A DNA stretch of 62,668 nt from Candidatus Falkowella caecavicola (GTDB lineage: Bacteria > Bacillota > Clostridia > Oscillospirales > Ruminococcaceae). The stretch is from contig CAJFUK010000062.1 in the NCBI GenBank assembly GCA_904420125.1, positions 1 to 62,668 on the forward strand. Direction: 5' to 3'. A program made the position numbers and the translations under genes. Shown here one piece after another: positions 1-8,335 of this stretch. Position 1 is the stretch's first letter; each line of letters begins with the position of its first letter. A model generated the notes under the pieces. The model had not been told where the DNA came from and did no database searches. It saw only the letters and a list, made by a program, of their open reading frames with translations.

Positions 1-87
1 AAGTACTCAAGTTGGTGACGAGGCGCCCCTGCTAAGGGCGTAGGTCGGGTAACCGGCGCGAGGGTTCGAGTCCCTCCTTCTCCGCCA
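1..87 (+). tRNA. tRNA-Ser(GCU), 5' end cut by window edge
   Basis: The anticodon loop reads CTGCTAA with anticodon GCT, inside a GCCCC/GGGGC-like stem at about 25-41. A long variable arm follows (about 42-60), as in tRNA-Ser. The T arm has loop TTCGAGT between GAGGG and CCCTC, and the 3' end is CCGCCA with CCA encoded. About five bases of the 5' acceptor strand lie outside the window. Confidence 0.93.
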
Positions 88-97
88 TTCATCGAAG

Positions 98-127
98 GAA
101 GTCGATTGCTGAAAAGTGATCGACTTC
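98..127 (+). terminator. Hairpin after tRNA-Ser (AAGTCGAT family)
   Basis: GAAGTCGAT (98-106) pairs with ATCGACTTC (119-127). The following T-tract is weak. The same stem sequence recurs at 1300-1342 and after tRNA-Val at 22828-22867. Confidence 0.6.
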
Positions 128-188
128 TTGCAATTTATGTGATATGATAATATCAATTAGGATTGATTTGTATTAGGTGAGGAAAGTT

Positions 189-1016
189 ATGACATTTGAT
201 TATGAATTCGTTGGAAAAGTTGGTTCAATGGCTCTTATCCGTAAAGAAGATAATGATATTGATTATAATATTTTTTCTCGGATTGGATTAGAATTATCGC
301 CTGGATGGATATGGGTTTCGTCTGGCGCCACTGAAATAGGCCGGATTGACTATATGAAACGTAATAATGGTAAAGAACTCGAAGGAGACATAGATGAAGT
401 AAAAACAGATTATGCGGCGCAAGGTCAAGTTATTCTTATGGAGAATTATCGACGATTTATAAATCCAACGTTCAGCGTACGGCAAATACTATTAGAGCAT
501 CAACACTTTAATGATAGCGAAAAATGTGATCATATACGCAAATTACTATATAGATGCCGGGAGCAACAAGCGATACCGATCATTAATTATAACGACTCTG
601 TAAGCAGTGACGAAAACAGGAAAATGGAGCTTCGAAACCTAAGGAAAAGTGCTGACCATATCGTAGAGTGTGTCGATAATGATGAAACCGCAGCTACTGT
701 TGCCACATTGGTAAAAGCGAAATATCTTATTTTGTTAACTAGTGTAAATGGCATATATGCTGATCCGCAAAAACCTGAAACATTAATCAAAGAAATATCT
801 GGTGCAAATACTTATGAGCTGATAAACAATATTCGTTCAGCTCAACAAAATTGTATCGGCGCTTCAAGAACGGGAGCAAATGGAGCTAAAGCTAAACTTG
901 AATTCATAATAGAACCTGTGAAAAATGGGACAACGGTTATTATTGGTCACGCTCGAAATAAGCTGTCTGATTTGATAAGTGGATCTGTGGATCGGACAAT
1001 TATACGCGTGAGATGA
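189..1016 (+). CDS. Amino acid kinase family protein (glutamate-5-kinase/UMP-kinase-like)
   Basis: A 275-residue protein of the amino acid kinase (carbamate kinase-like) fold. Motifs in order match the glutamate 5-kinase pattern: VSSGATEIG (about residue 44), AAQGQ (about 76), IPIINYNDSVSSDE (about 128), then LLTSVNGIYADP (about 182) and a G-rich GANGAKAKLE segment where ProB has its GTGGM-T-K motif. It has no PUA domain and no proA neighbour, so a proline-synthesis role is not supported; phosphorylation of a carboxylate or phosphate is inferred from the fold. A GTG codon lies in frame at 177, but AGGTGAGG (175-182) fits the ATG at 189, so that start is chosen. It is flanked by a tRNA-Ser end and a degenerate tRNA-like end, which suggests insertion. 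Confidence 0.7.
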   Translation: MTFDYEFVGKVGSMALIRKEDNDIDYNIFSRIGLELSPGWIWVSSGATEIGRIDYMKRNNGKELEGDIDEVKTDYAAQGQVILMENYRRFINPTFSVRQILLEHQHFNDSEKCDHIRKLLYRCREQQAIPIINYNDSVSSDENRKMELRNLRKSADHIVECVDNDETAATVATLVKAKYLILLTSVNGIYADPQKPETLIKEISGANTYELINNIRSAQQNCIGASRTGANGAKAKLEFIIEPVKNGTTVIIGHARNKLSDLISGSVDRTIIRVR

Positions 1017-1299
1017 TCATCGTTTATTCTCGTTCGTGAGTGTTCAAGTCTCCCCTTCAATTAGGCAAGGCGATTCTTTTTGTCTCACCCTTACACGTCG
1101 GAGCAAGCTATGTATCGCTCGCTCCTCCTCTTTCATAAAAAGTCACGTTCGACTCGCCTGTTCGGTTACGGCGGCTTTAAAAGCTTCCCACGCCCATTAC
1201 GATGGCTCACAGTCGCTACAAACTTTTTGCGAGTTCGAGAGTTCGACTCCACATGCCAAAACCGCAAAAATATCTTTTTTATGCAACCTTTCCATTATT
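1017..1299. other. Non-coding stretch with two degenerate tRNA 3'-end-like segments
   Basis: No credible gene was seen. The segment at about 1036-1058 resembles the tRNA-Ser T arm and acceptor end (loop TTCAAGT). A second at about 1229-1257 carries TTCGACT followed by ATGCCA. The bases after it (1267-1284) read AAAATATCTTTTTTATGC, which recurs with one mismatch at 2039-2056. Short open frames here look spurious. Confidence 0.5.
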
Positions 1300-1342
1300 G
1301 AAAGAAGTCGATTGCTTTACAGCAATCGACTTCTTTCTTTTT
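1300..1342 (+). terminator. Perfect AAGTCGAT-family terminator
   Basis: A 17-bp perfect stem (1300-1316 with 1321-1337) and a TTAC loop, ending in a T-run. It is the strongest copy of the hairpin family that follows tRNA-Ser and tRNA-Val. Confidence 0.85.
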
Positions 1343-1398
1343 ACATGTTATAATAAAGTAGTCTATTTATTTGGTAATAACGATGAGAGGAGATTTTT

Positions 1399-1986
1399 TT
1401 GAAAGATTTTATATTTATTACTGGTACGAGCGGTATAGGAAAGTCTACATTAGCAAAAGGTTTATTAGAACATTACAGAACCACCTGTGTAGAACAATGG
1501 ATGGTGCCGAAATTTTATACGCGCGACGGAATAGAAGAAATGACCGGTGAGCTTGAAGAAAGGACTTGCTGGGAAAATCAGTTGGCAATGCTTTTTTGTT
1601 TTAATAAGCTGGGATATAAAAACGTGATAGCCTCGGATATAGATGATTTAAGAACAGGGGACATCCCAATTGTTTTTAAAGGGTACAATTTTATTACACT
1701 GAAACTCATATGCCACGATATTGAACAATTGATAAATCAAATGAAAAATCATCCAAATGGCGGACTCATAGACTATAATCTACAGCGGAACCTGAATGAA
1801 AAGAATCTGAAACGTCCGTTGCTTATAAATGAAATAGAAATTGATGTAACCGGACTTAGTGAAAATGATGTGTTGCAAAAAGCCATTGATCGTATTGCAA
1901 CAACAGAATCACTATTAGAATATGATTATAAAAAACCACCTAAAGAAATGTTTTATTCCTGGGTTTTCAGCAACGGACTCAGATAA
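1399..1986 (+). CDS. P-loop NTPase, nucleoside/small-molecule kinase-like
   Basis: A 195-residue protein that starts directly with a Walker A motif, FITGTSGIGKST (residues 5-16), typical of small ATP-binding kinases of the AAA_33/APS-kinase type. An EERTCWENQLAM segment and ASDIDDLR could form the substrate pocket and Walker B. The substrate is unknown. The start is TTG at 1399, supported by GAGAGGAGA (1385-1393); no ATG fits. It stands alone between terminators and is followed by a degenerate tRNA-like end and its own terminator, the same arrangement as the gene before it. The base composition is AT-rich compared with the core genes beyond 11 kb, which suggests acquisition. Confidence 0.7.
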   Translation: MKDFIFITGTSGIGKSTLAKGLLEHYRTTCVEQWMVPKFYTRDGIEEMTGELEERTCWENQLAMLFCFNKLGYKNVIASDIDDLRTGDIPIVFKGYNFITLKLICHDIEQLINQMKNHPNGGLIDYNLQRNLNEKNLKRPLLINEIEIDVTGLSENDVLQKAIDRIATTESLLEYDYKKPPKEMFYSWVFSNGLR

Positions 1987-2006
1987 ATAGAAGAAACATA
2001 TTTTTT

Positions 2007-2056
2007 GAGAGAGTTCAACTCCCACCGCCGAAATGCCGAAAATATCTTTTTCATGC
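2007..2056 (+). repeat. Degenerate tRNA-like 3' end plus conserved tail
   Basis: The first part has a T-loop-like TTCAACT flanked by GAGAG and CCCAC, then CCGCCG. The tail AAAATATCTTTTTCATGC (2039-2056) is 17/18 identical to 1267-1284. Similar tRNA-like ends follow the genes at 5284 and 6272. Confidence 0.5.
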
Positions 2057-2071
2057 GGCTCTCACAAGTGG

Positions 2072-2109
2072 AAAGCTGCATTTTGAGAGATCAAAATGCA
2101 GCTTTTTCT
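2072..2109 (+). terminator. Rho-independent terminator
   Basis: AAAGCTGCATTTTG (2072-2085) pairs perfectly with 2092-2105 around a 6-nt loop, followed by T-rich sequence. It closes the P-loop gene unit. Confidence 0.85.
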
Positions 2110-2706
2110 CATATTATCAAGCAGAAAATTGCCCTCCATGCTATGCTTTTGTCATGGAAGGCTATGTTGACAGATAACATACTGCCAGTGTTTTTTGTTC
2201 ATGTTTTTAATTGTAAAAAAGAGCGATTTATGGTATAATGCAATTAACATAATTCTGTAATCGGCTTCTGCCTATGATGATACACAGACAAGCACGGGCG
2301 GAATGAAGTGGAATTTATACGGAAACATTGGAAACTTTGTTGATTTCATGTATTCCTGCAATCATAAGTATATTATCAAGTTTGGTTTTGGCAAAAAGTC
2401 AAGCAAAGTCTGAAAGCACGAAATTTTCAATTATCATCCAATCAACATGAAATTGAGCGGTTATAAATCAAAATATTTATTTCAAGAAATAGACCTAAGT
2501 AAATGTTTTACTATTTAACAAAACAATCTAATTACAATGCAAAAATGAAAATGGTTCTATTCTGAACCCGAAATTTTCATTTTTATCTTTCTTAGTATTG
2601 ATGAGGGTTTGTGGGCTTTTGAACGGAAAAATCGGATTACATTTGCCGTGGATATCCAAATAGCAAGTCGCAATTAAATCGGTCTTTCCTTTGACGAGGT
2701 GACACT
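2110..2706. other. AT-rich stretch without a supported gene
   Basis: A 36-codon open frame starts near 2304 but has no ribosome site or recognisable family. A segment at about 2545-2583 contains TTCTGAACCCG in an imperfect hairpin and is repeated at about 4353-4390. GACGAGGTGA at 2692-2701 is the ribosome site of the next gene. Confidence 0.4.
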
Positions 2707-3603
2707 ATGCCATATATAAATATTGGTGAAATTCAGCTATATTATGAAGAATATGGAATTGATAACAAGAAGACAATGGTATATTTTCATGGAGGACCTG
2801 GGGAAAGCTGTTTAACTTATACTCACCAGGCAAAACTTTTTGGTGAAAAATTTCATATTATTAGTTTTGATCAATATGGCGTCTTACGTTCTGATGCAAT
2901 TCCCGACAATACACCGTTTGGTGTGTATGACCATGTAAACTTAATTGAAAAAATGAGAATTGCACTCAACGTTAAATCATGGACTCCGATTGGTCATTCA
3001 TATGGAGGTATGCTGGCTTGTTTGTATGCTTATATGTATCCCGACAGCGTTGACGGTGTGATATATGACTGCCCTATGTGGAGCGCGAAATCAACTGCTA
3101 AAACTATCGCCGAAACGCAGCTCCCTTATTATGAGGCACATGATTTCAAGAACGAAATTGGAGTATGCAAGGAGATTTTATTTAACAATATTTCTTCAAA
3201 AAATGCTTTTGAAAAAGCGACAAATTTAAAACTTACCAACGAACTGCGCAAATATTGTCACGTTATCGACAATGCTGAATATGAGCAATATATACGTAAT
3301 AATATTCCAGATATTAATGTGCCGCAAAATTATTGGTACAAATTTCTGCATTTTCAAAAGATGCTTTTTGCAAACGGAGATTTTTATAATAATTACATGG
3401 TTTATTTATCTCAAATTAAAAAGCCCTCATTGCTGATGGTCGGTGAATATGATATGACTTGCGGAAAAGAACAACAGGATTGGTTTTGCGAACATTCAGA
3501 AAACGGTTTATTCTTTATACTTAAAAATAGTGCACATATGTCTTGGATGCAGGTGCCAAAAAAATATTCATCTTTAATAGTCGAATTTATGGAAAACATT
3601 TAA
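2707..3603 (+). CDS. Alpha/beta hydrolase, proline-iminopeptidase-like
   Basis: A 298-residue serine hydrolase of the alpha/beta fold. The oxyanion region reads YFHGGPGESCLTY (residues 26-38), as in the HGGPG motif of proline iminopeptidases. The nucleophile elbow is GHSYGG (Ser about 99). The acid is probably the Asp in VGEYDMTCG (about 249), and the His lies in KNSAHMSW (about 277). It has no signal peptide, so it is probably cytoplasmic. The usual DQRGCGRS motif is replaced by DQYGVLRSD, so it may not be a true prolyl peptidase. The gene stands alone in the accessory region and directly precedes a truncated aldo/keto reductase. Confidence 0.8.
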   Translation: MPYINIGEIQLYYEEYGIDNKKTMVYFHGGPGESCLTYTHQAKLFGEKFHIISFDQYGVLRSDAIPDNTPFGVYDHVNLIEKMRIALNVKSWTPIGHSYGGMLACLYAYMYPDSVDGVIYDCPMWSAKSTAKTIAETQLPYYEAHDFKNEIGVCKEILFNNISSKNAFEKATNLKLTNELRKYCHVIDNAEYEQYIRNNIPDINVPQNYWYKFLHFQKMLFANGDFYNNYMVYLSQIKKPSLLMVGEYDMTCGKEQQDWFCEHSENGLFFILKNSAHMSWMQVPKKYSSLIVEFMENI

Positions 3604-3610
3604 ATAATTG

Positions 3611-4186
3611 GGAGCCAGAAGATTTTTCCATGTCGTCAAAACCGTTGACGAAGCGCTGAAGAAACTGGGCATCGGCTACATTGATATGATGCTTCTACAT
3701 CATCCCGACTCAAACAATGTGACAGCGCACAAAAACTATCGAAAAGGCCATACAGGACGGGGAAGTGCGTACCGCTGGTATCTTCTGCTACCATATTCGT
3801 GAGACGGATGCTTTCTTACCCAAAGTATCCATAAAGTCGGCGTTGATGCAAAATCAGATTCACCCGTACTATCAGGACAGTCCAGTGGTTGAGTATATTC
3901 AAAACAAAGGAATTACCGTTCAGGCCTGGTATCCGCTGGGCGGACGCGGATATACCAGCATGATACTGGGAAACCCGATGCTCTAGGAAATCGCAAAAGC
4001 TCATGGAAAATCTGTGACGCAGGGATCCTTCGGTGGAATTTGCAAAAGGGCGTGGCAGTTATTCCCGGTTCCAGCAAACCAGAGCATATTCGGGACAACA
4101 TCTCCATTTTTGATTTTAAGCTGTCAAGGGAAGAAATGGAGCAGATTGCTACATTGGAGAAACACGAAAAGAACGATTGGTACTAA
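3611..4186 (+). pseudogene. Aldo/keto reductase remnant
   Basis: Translation pieces in different frames join into the middle and C-terminal part of an aldo/keto reductase: EALKKLGIGYIDMMLLHHP, then NQIHPYYQDSPVVEYIQNKG and QAWYPLGGRG, then a frame ending in IPGSSKPEHIRDN and EKNDWY. The N-terminal third with the catalytic Tyr is missing. There is a frameshift near 3760, an in-frame TAG at 3984-3986 and a further frameshift near 4020. IPGSSKPEHI is the conserved NADPH-binding end of the family. It is certainly inactive as a full enzyme. Confidence 0.88.
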
Positions 4187-4618
4187 ACTGAAATTGAACA
4201 GAGGTCGGAATTTGGAACTCAAAAATGAGACATCTAAATTCCAGCCTTTGTTTCTATGTTGTAAATCTTGTATCTGCGTTATTTTTGAACGCTTACTTTT
4301 TATGGTGGAATTGGGACATCAAAAAGTAAAAATCAAAAAATCTCAACATGAAAACGGACTCGTTCTGAACCCGGAATTCTCATTTTGGAGTGGGCGTCTA
4401 TTTCGCAACACTCACACAAGAAAAGCACAACATGATGGAATTGAACTCCTGTATAGTGCTTTTTATTGCTTTGAATGTTATGTTTATGATATAATGTATG
4501 TGAAAATTGTTGATCAGACTACAATAGATTGCCAAACCCCACCTTATTAGCTGGAAAGTGCGCTTTGATTCATATCGGCGGTCGAACAGCCCCAAACTGA
4601 TTGAATGGAGGAAGGGAA
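4187..4618. other. Intergenic stretch with three hairpin or repeat segments
   Basis: No gene was seen. An imperfect inverted repeat at 4199-4250 (AGAGGTCGGAATTT against AAATTCCAGCCTTTG) resembles the hairpin at 47394-47444 and shares TGTTTCTATG after it. A second segment, about 4353-4390, repeats 2545-2583. AAAAGCAC (4421-4428) and GTGCTTTT (4456-4463) form a terminator-like hairpin enclosing a T-arm-like GGAATTGAACTCC. Confidence 0.45.
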
Positions 4619-5284
4619 ATGAAATTATATGTTAAGCAAATGTATGACTGGAATTATTATGCTTACTATGCAGAAGATGTGGATGAAAAGTACTGGGATT
4701 ATTTTAAAACAGAATTATGGTGGCAGTTTGGCAATGGATTCATTAAAACTTATGATAATGTAGATGGTTTTGAATATTGTGCAAAAAATTTTACGAAATT
4801 TGCTGAGGTTGCGGTGAATCAACGTTTAAAAATTATTGAAACGCCTTGGGAAAAGGCTTTAGAGTGGTTGATTTCAGAAATCAAAAAGATTGGTGTTCCC
4901 TGGTATATTCATGGTAGTGTTGCCATGGCATTATGGGGGATTGATGTTAATCCCAAAGATGTAAATGTTATCATTACCAACTATTCTGATTATGACAAAG
5001 TGAGAGAGCATTTTTATAAATTTGCGATTCAACCATTTGAACGTTGTGACAACTGGATTATGAGTGGATTGGGAACAATTTTTTGTGAAGCAAATATTGG
5101 TTTTGCTTTCTACAATAAAGAGCTTGAACCATATGATATGACCAAACTCCATCAAATCGACTACAAAGGAGAAAAAATCTATATTTCCACGCTTGAAATG
5201 TTAAAACAAGATAACGCGTTGTATGGCCGTCCGGAGAGGGTCAGGTTAATTGAAGAAAGCATCAGACGAATGCAAAGACTATAA
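4619..5284 (+). CDS. Nucleotidyltransferase-fold protein of unknown role
   Basis: A 221-residue protein. The central part reads WYIHGSVAMALWGIDVNPKDVNVII (about residues 98-122), which resembles the GS-x-A-x10-D-x-D core of nucleotidyltransferases of the AbiEii/MNT type. The second acidic position is Asn (DVNVII), so catalysis is doubtful. The C-terminal part, KIYISTLEMLKQDNALYGRPERVRLIEESIRR, matches the helical end of this group. The N-terminal 90 residues are rich in Trp and Tyr and unassigned. GGAGGAAGGG (4607-4616) fixes the ATG at 4619 rather than the upstream in-frame TTG. There is no toxin partner next to it. Confidence 0.6.
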   Translation: MKLYVKQMYDWNYYAYYAEDVDEKYWDYFKTELWWQFGNGFIKTYDNVDGFEYCAKNFTKFAEVAVNQRLKIIETPWEKALEWLISEIKKIGVPWYIHGSVAMALWGIDVNPKDVNVIITNYSDYDKVREHFYKFAIQPFERCDNWIMSGLGTIFCEANIGFAFYNKELEPYDMTKLHQIDYKGEKIYISTLEMLKQDNALYGRPERVRLIEESIRRMQRL

Positions 5285-5297
5285 GTATAGTTGTCAT

Positions 5298-5348
5298 AGC
5301 GGGGATTTAAATTTTTCCGCCAAAAATGCAACCATATTTTTATGGCCC
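5298..5348 (+). repeat. Degenerate tRNA-like 3' end copy
   Basis: GCGGGGATTTAAATTTTTCC leads into CCGCCA and a tail CCATATTTTTATGG that resembles the tails at 1267-1284 and 2039-2056. No terminator T-run follows. It is weaker than the other copies. Confidence 0.35.
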
Positions 5349-5510
5349 TTTTACAATGCAAAAATTCTGTCGACTCTTATCCGGGGTGTTTTGTATTATT
5401 TATTATTCATTCGAACCAGATTGTCGTAATGCATGATAAAGCATCTTACGCGGATGAATCCTTGAATTAAGATTAACGTCCGCTCTGATAATCCAAAGAC
5501 GGTGATTACT

Positions 5511-6272
5511 TTGAAGAATAAAATTCTTAAGTTGTTCATTGTAGGAATTCTTTTAATTTTGGCCTGTTGTATCGCTTTTTTTGCTTTGGTTTGGAACGGT
5601 GTTATTATATTAAATAACTTTTCTGCTGATCAATATCCTGTAAAAGGTATCGATGTTTCATCCTATCAAGGCGAAATCGATTGGGGCATACTTTCTTCTC
5701 AGAATATTTCGTTTGCTTTTATTAAGGCAACAGAGGGGAGTTCTTTTGTTGATCAATGTTTTTCCTATAACTATGAAGAGGCTAAAAAGACAGAACTCGC
5801 AGTAGGGGCATATCACTTTTTCAGTTACGATAGTGAAGGTCAAAAACAAGCCGAAAACTTTATAAATACTGTTGCACCTTACGAGGGTATGTTGCCTCCT
5901 GTAATTGATCTTGAATTTTACGGTGATAAAGAAGAAAATCCGCCTGAAAGGGAATATGTTGATGAGCAGTTAAAAGCAATGCTGGATGCATTAGAAGAGC
6001 ACTATCAGTTAAAGCCTATTATATATGCAACAGAAAAATCATATGAATTATATTTGTCAGGTGATTATGAAGAATATGATATTTGGATTAGAAATGTAAT
6101 AACAAAACCGAAACTTTCAGATGACAGAGAATGGACGTTTTGGCAATACACGAATCGGGAAAAATTCGATGGGTATGTTGGACAGGAAAAATATATTGAT
6201 GTAAATGTATTTAACGGAGACGTTGAAGATTTTAATGCCTATTTACAACTGAATTCCTATCGAAACGATTGA
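5511..6272 (+). CDS. Membrane-anchored GH25 lysozyme (muramidase)
   Basis: A 253-residue protein with one N-terminal membrane segment (about residues 5-30) followed by an extracellular GH25 domain that would hydrolyse the MurNAc-GlcNAc bond of peptidoglycan. GIDVSSYQGEIDW marks the start of the domain, FIKATEG and GAYHFFSY follow, and DLEFYGD carries the catalytic Asp-x-Glu. WQYTNREKFDGY and the closing IDVNVFNGD are typical of the family. The start is uncertain: GTG at 5502 and TTG at 5511 are both in frame, and GGTGA at 5501-5505 better serves the TTG. It is a single gene closed by a terminator and may be cell-wall remodelling or phage or element cargo. Confidence 0.88.
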   Translation: MKNKILKLFIVGILLILACCIAFFALVWNGVIILNNFSADQYPVKGIDVSSYQGEIDWGILSSQNISFAFIKATEGSSFVDQCFSYNYEEAKKTELAVGAYHFFSYDSEGQKQAENFINTVAPYEGMLPPVIDLEFYGDKEENPPEREYVDEQLKAMLDALEEHYQLKPIIYATEKSYELYLSGDYEEYDIWIRNVITKPKLSDDREWTFWQYTNREKFDGYVGQEKYIDVNVFNGDVEDFNAYLQLNSYRND

Positions 6273-6274
6273 CT

Positions 6275-6293
6275 GCGAGGGTACAAACCCTTC
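6275..6293 (+). repeat. Degenerate tRNA-Ser T-arm copy
   Basis: GCGAGGGTACAAACCCTTC directly follows the lysozyme stop codon. It keeps the GAGGG stem of the tRNA-Ser T arm seen at 60-76, with loop TACAAAC instead of TTCGAGT. It fits the gene, tRNA-like end, terminator pattern of this region. Confidence 0.45.
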
Positions 6294-6333
6294 ATGAAAA
6301 TACCTAAAATCTCCTTTTGAAGAGGATAGACAC

Positions 6334-6380
6334 AAAAGGCACAACACTGTGGGCTGAACCATTGTGTTGTGCCTTTTTAT
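6334..6380 (+). terminator. Rho-independent terminator after the lysozyme
   Basis: AAAAGGCACAACAC (6334-6347) pairs with GTGTTGTGCCTTTT (6364-6377) and a T-run follows. Confidence 0.85.
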
Positions 6381-6424
6381 TGTATTGCGAAAATCACTGG
6401 TAGAGCCGCAACTGTGAGGAGATT

Positions 6425-6770
6425 TGGAACAATAGCGGATCATCACCAAAGAAGAAGCAAACAGACATTATCGTGCTGGATATGTCGCTTCTTCACACCC
6501 GGCAGACCGAAAAGGATTTGAACGTAACCTTGCTGTCGATCTGGTATTGCAGATTTTGTCTTATATGGCATAGACGGAATAGGAGAACATTCGGCAAAGG
6601 CAGAAAAAGGGGATCGAAGCAGTCAGGCTTCTGAGGAGTACGCTTTGGAAAGCATCAGAAAGAGATCCCGGCCTTATTCTGGAAACTGAAAGTGGCGTGA
6701 AATTCGAGAAATACGGCCGAGCAGTTTCGGATCTCCCAGGACGTTTTCCTGCGTTGAGCGTATCAATCGT
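6425..6770 (+). pseudogene. Serine recombinase (resolvase/invertase) remnant
   Basis: Pieces in shifting frames read ITKEEA, DIIVLDMSLLHTRQ, LVLQILSYMA and ENIRQRQKKGIEAV. These are the conserved blocks of the resolvase catalytic core and the E-helix that leads to the DNA-binding domain. Two stop codons interrupt the block before ENIRQRQ, and at least two frameshifts are needed. The N-terminal catalytic Ser region and the helix-turn-helix are gone. Together with the conjugative-element debris downstream, it marks an old mobile insertion. Confidence 0.8.
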
Positions 6771-7160
6771 GAGATGAAATGGTTTGTAAATACTTGGAAA
6801 TCTGCGTGGAAAGGTAGACTTTTTCATTTTATTTTAAATAAAAAGGTAGAGTATATCGGTCGCCTTTTTTCAATAGTTTTTTGTGCCTTATCACGGCATA
6901 TTTGCGACAAGGTATATTCTTTTTTTATTATACTTCAATTGAACGAAAAAGTCTACTATTTCGTTCAAAACAAGATAGGTTGCCTTCTTTTGCAAAGAAG
7001 GACGGGAGAATGAAAAAGACCTTTTGCTCCGCCGCAAAGAGCGTGATCCTATGGGTTTAACACAGCAGCTCAATATATGAAAACCTATACCCCGGAGCAA
7101 GATGGAATGACGAAGCGATGACTATTTTTAATAGATGCGGATAAGGAGAAGGTAAATGTT
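6771..7160. other. Degraded stretch, no gene supported
   Basis: The stretch is AT-rich with short frames only. Its end (7140-7160) contains the AAGGAGAAGG ribosome site of the next small gene. Nothing else was recognised. Confidence 0.4.
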
Positions 7161-7406
7161 ATGGGTATGGTAACAGTTGGTCTATTAGAATATCTTCAAC
7201 TAAAAGTGGGTTGTATGTATCTGTCTGATCTTCACTTACCTACAAATCTTCTGCTGGTACAGCGTGCGGTACTCTGTCTTGACCCGGAGGACTATAGCCT
7301 GGAAGAATGGGATGATGCGGTGAAGTATATCACCGGACAGGCTATTCCTTTCACAGATGTAAAGCAGGCAACGTTGTTTCTACAAAATTACAGGCAAGAA
7401 GCTTGA
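7161..7406 (+). CDS. Small conjugative-element-type protein, unknown function
   Basis: An 81-residue protein without a signal peptide or cysteine motif. The segment YLSDLHLPTNLLLVQRAV followed by LEEWDDAVKYITG and FTDVKQATLFLQNY resembles small proteins encoded in Tn1549-like integrative elements of gut Clostridia, judged from memory of the family. AAGGAGAAGG at 7143-7152 precedes two possible in-frame ATG starts (7161 and 7167). The gene looks intact but its neighbours are all remnants of the same kind of element, so it is probably a survivor of a decaying insertion. Confidence 0.5.
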   Translation: MGMVTVGLLEYLQLKVGCMYLSDLHLPTNLLLVQRAVLCLDPEDYSLEEWDDAVKYITGQAIPFTDVKQATLFLQNYRQEA

Positions 7407-7626
7407 GGTGATGGCATGAGAAGAAACCCCATAACCAATGGCGTGATTTTTGCAGAAAATACTAGGGATGTACCTGTCAAAATGATCATAGTGAAGATGG
7501 TTCTGAGGTGATCATCAGCCAATCAAACGGTATAGGTTTAGAAGAACAATTCCCGAAGCGTTCTATTACGGTGAAGATTTCTGCATCTTCTGTATTTGAT
7601 AGCTATACCAAGAAGAGAATGTATAT
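7407..7626. other. Element debris
   Basis: Several frames are interrupted by stops. No intact gene was seen. Confidence 0.35.
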
Positions 7627-7773
7627 ATGAAATATCGAACACATATCTGTTATATTTTACCCATTTTGTTTACTGCGCTGTTCTGTCTGTCGACCTATGT
7701 ATTGCTCTCCGATACGGGAGAGCCGGAAGCAGAAAAAGCCTTTGACGCCGTTCACTTGCAACTGCCATTTTGA
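7627..7773 (+). pseudogene. N-terminal membrane-protein fragment (sortase-like?)
   Basis: A 48-codon frame: a basic N terminus, a hydrophobic segment (ICYILPILFTALFCLSTYVLL) and the start of an extracellular part, AEKAFDAVH, then a stop. This is the layout of the N terminus of class B sortases carried by integrative elements, but no catalytic part follows. The identification as a sortase is only a suggestion. Confidence 0.35.
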
Positions 7774-7983
7774 AAACGAAAAGTTCGCGGTTGTTGCCGG
7801 GAAACGATGCTGATCCGATAAAAAATAATGTAAAACATCCGCTTTTTAAAGCAGAAAAATTTCCGGTTTGCAGCCCTGAGATGTGTTCTGATTAGATGAG
7901 GAGATAAAAAAATCCGATTAAAACTGCAAAAAGGAGGGATGTTGTATGAACGATCCCTCTGCATATGAAAAACGGCTATCGCT

Positions 7984-8232
7984 ATGTTTGATTCGATCAG
8001 TAAGACAGTGGTTCAGAATTTCAGCAGAAATCTCAAGCGGGCTAAGGAAAACGCGGAGAAACATTACTCTGACGAATCGGTAGACAATCTTTTGGAAACC
8101 ATAAGCCACACCGACAAGTACCCGTCTTCTGGTAGAAACACCGGATATATATATTCTACGGTAACAGGTTTAGTAGACACTTCATTGGACGACTTGATCA
8201 AACGACAAAGTAATGATGTGCGTGGCATTTAA
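7984..8232 (+). pseudogene. Fragment of an element-type sigma-70-like factor
   Basis: An 82-codon frame. FDSISKTVVQNFSRNLKRA followed by an acidic stretch and TDKYPSS resembles the N terminus of the small sigma-70-like proteins encoded by Tn916/Tn1549-family elements. The expected C-terminal region 4 (helix-turn-helix) is missing, replaced by an unrelated end. I infer truncation. Confidence 0.45.
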
Positions 8233-8297
8233 CATGGAGTTTAGGTCAGTTTACAAGGAACTACACGCAGACCATGGAAACGGGCTGCTAACAACAA

Positions 8298-8335
8298 GAC
8301 GGCGTTATGGCTCTGGCGGGGGTCATAACGCCGTC
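8298..8335. repeat. Inverted repeat in element remnant
   Basis: GACGGCGTTATG (8298-8309) pairs perfectly with CATAACGCCGTC (8324-8335) around a 14-nt G-rich loop. It lacks a T-run, so it is more likely an element-borne hairpin than a terminator. Confidence 0.6.

Noticed and set aside
1036-1353. Small plus-strand frames after the amino acid kinase
   Set aside because: No ribosome sites; they overlap tRNA-like remnants and a terminator.
4619-5284. Toxin-antitoxin system of the AbiEii type
   Set aside because: There is no antitoxin gene next to it and the catalytic D-x-D is altered.
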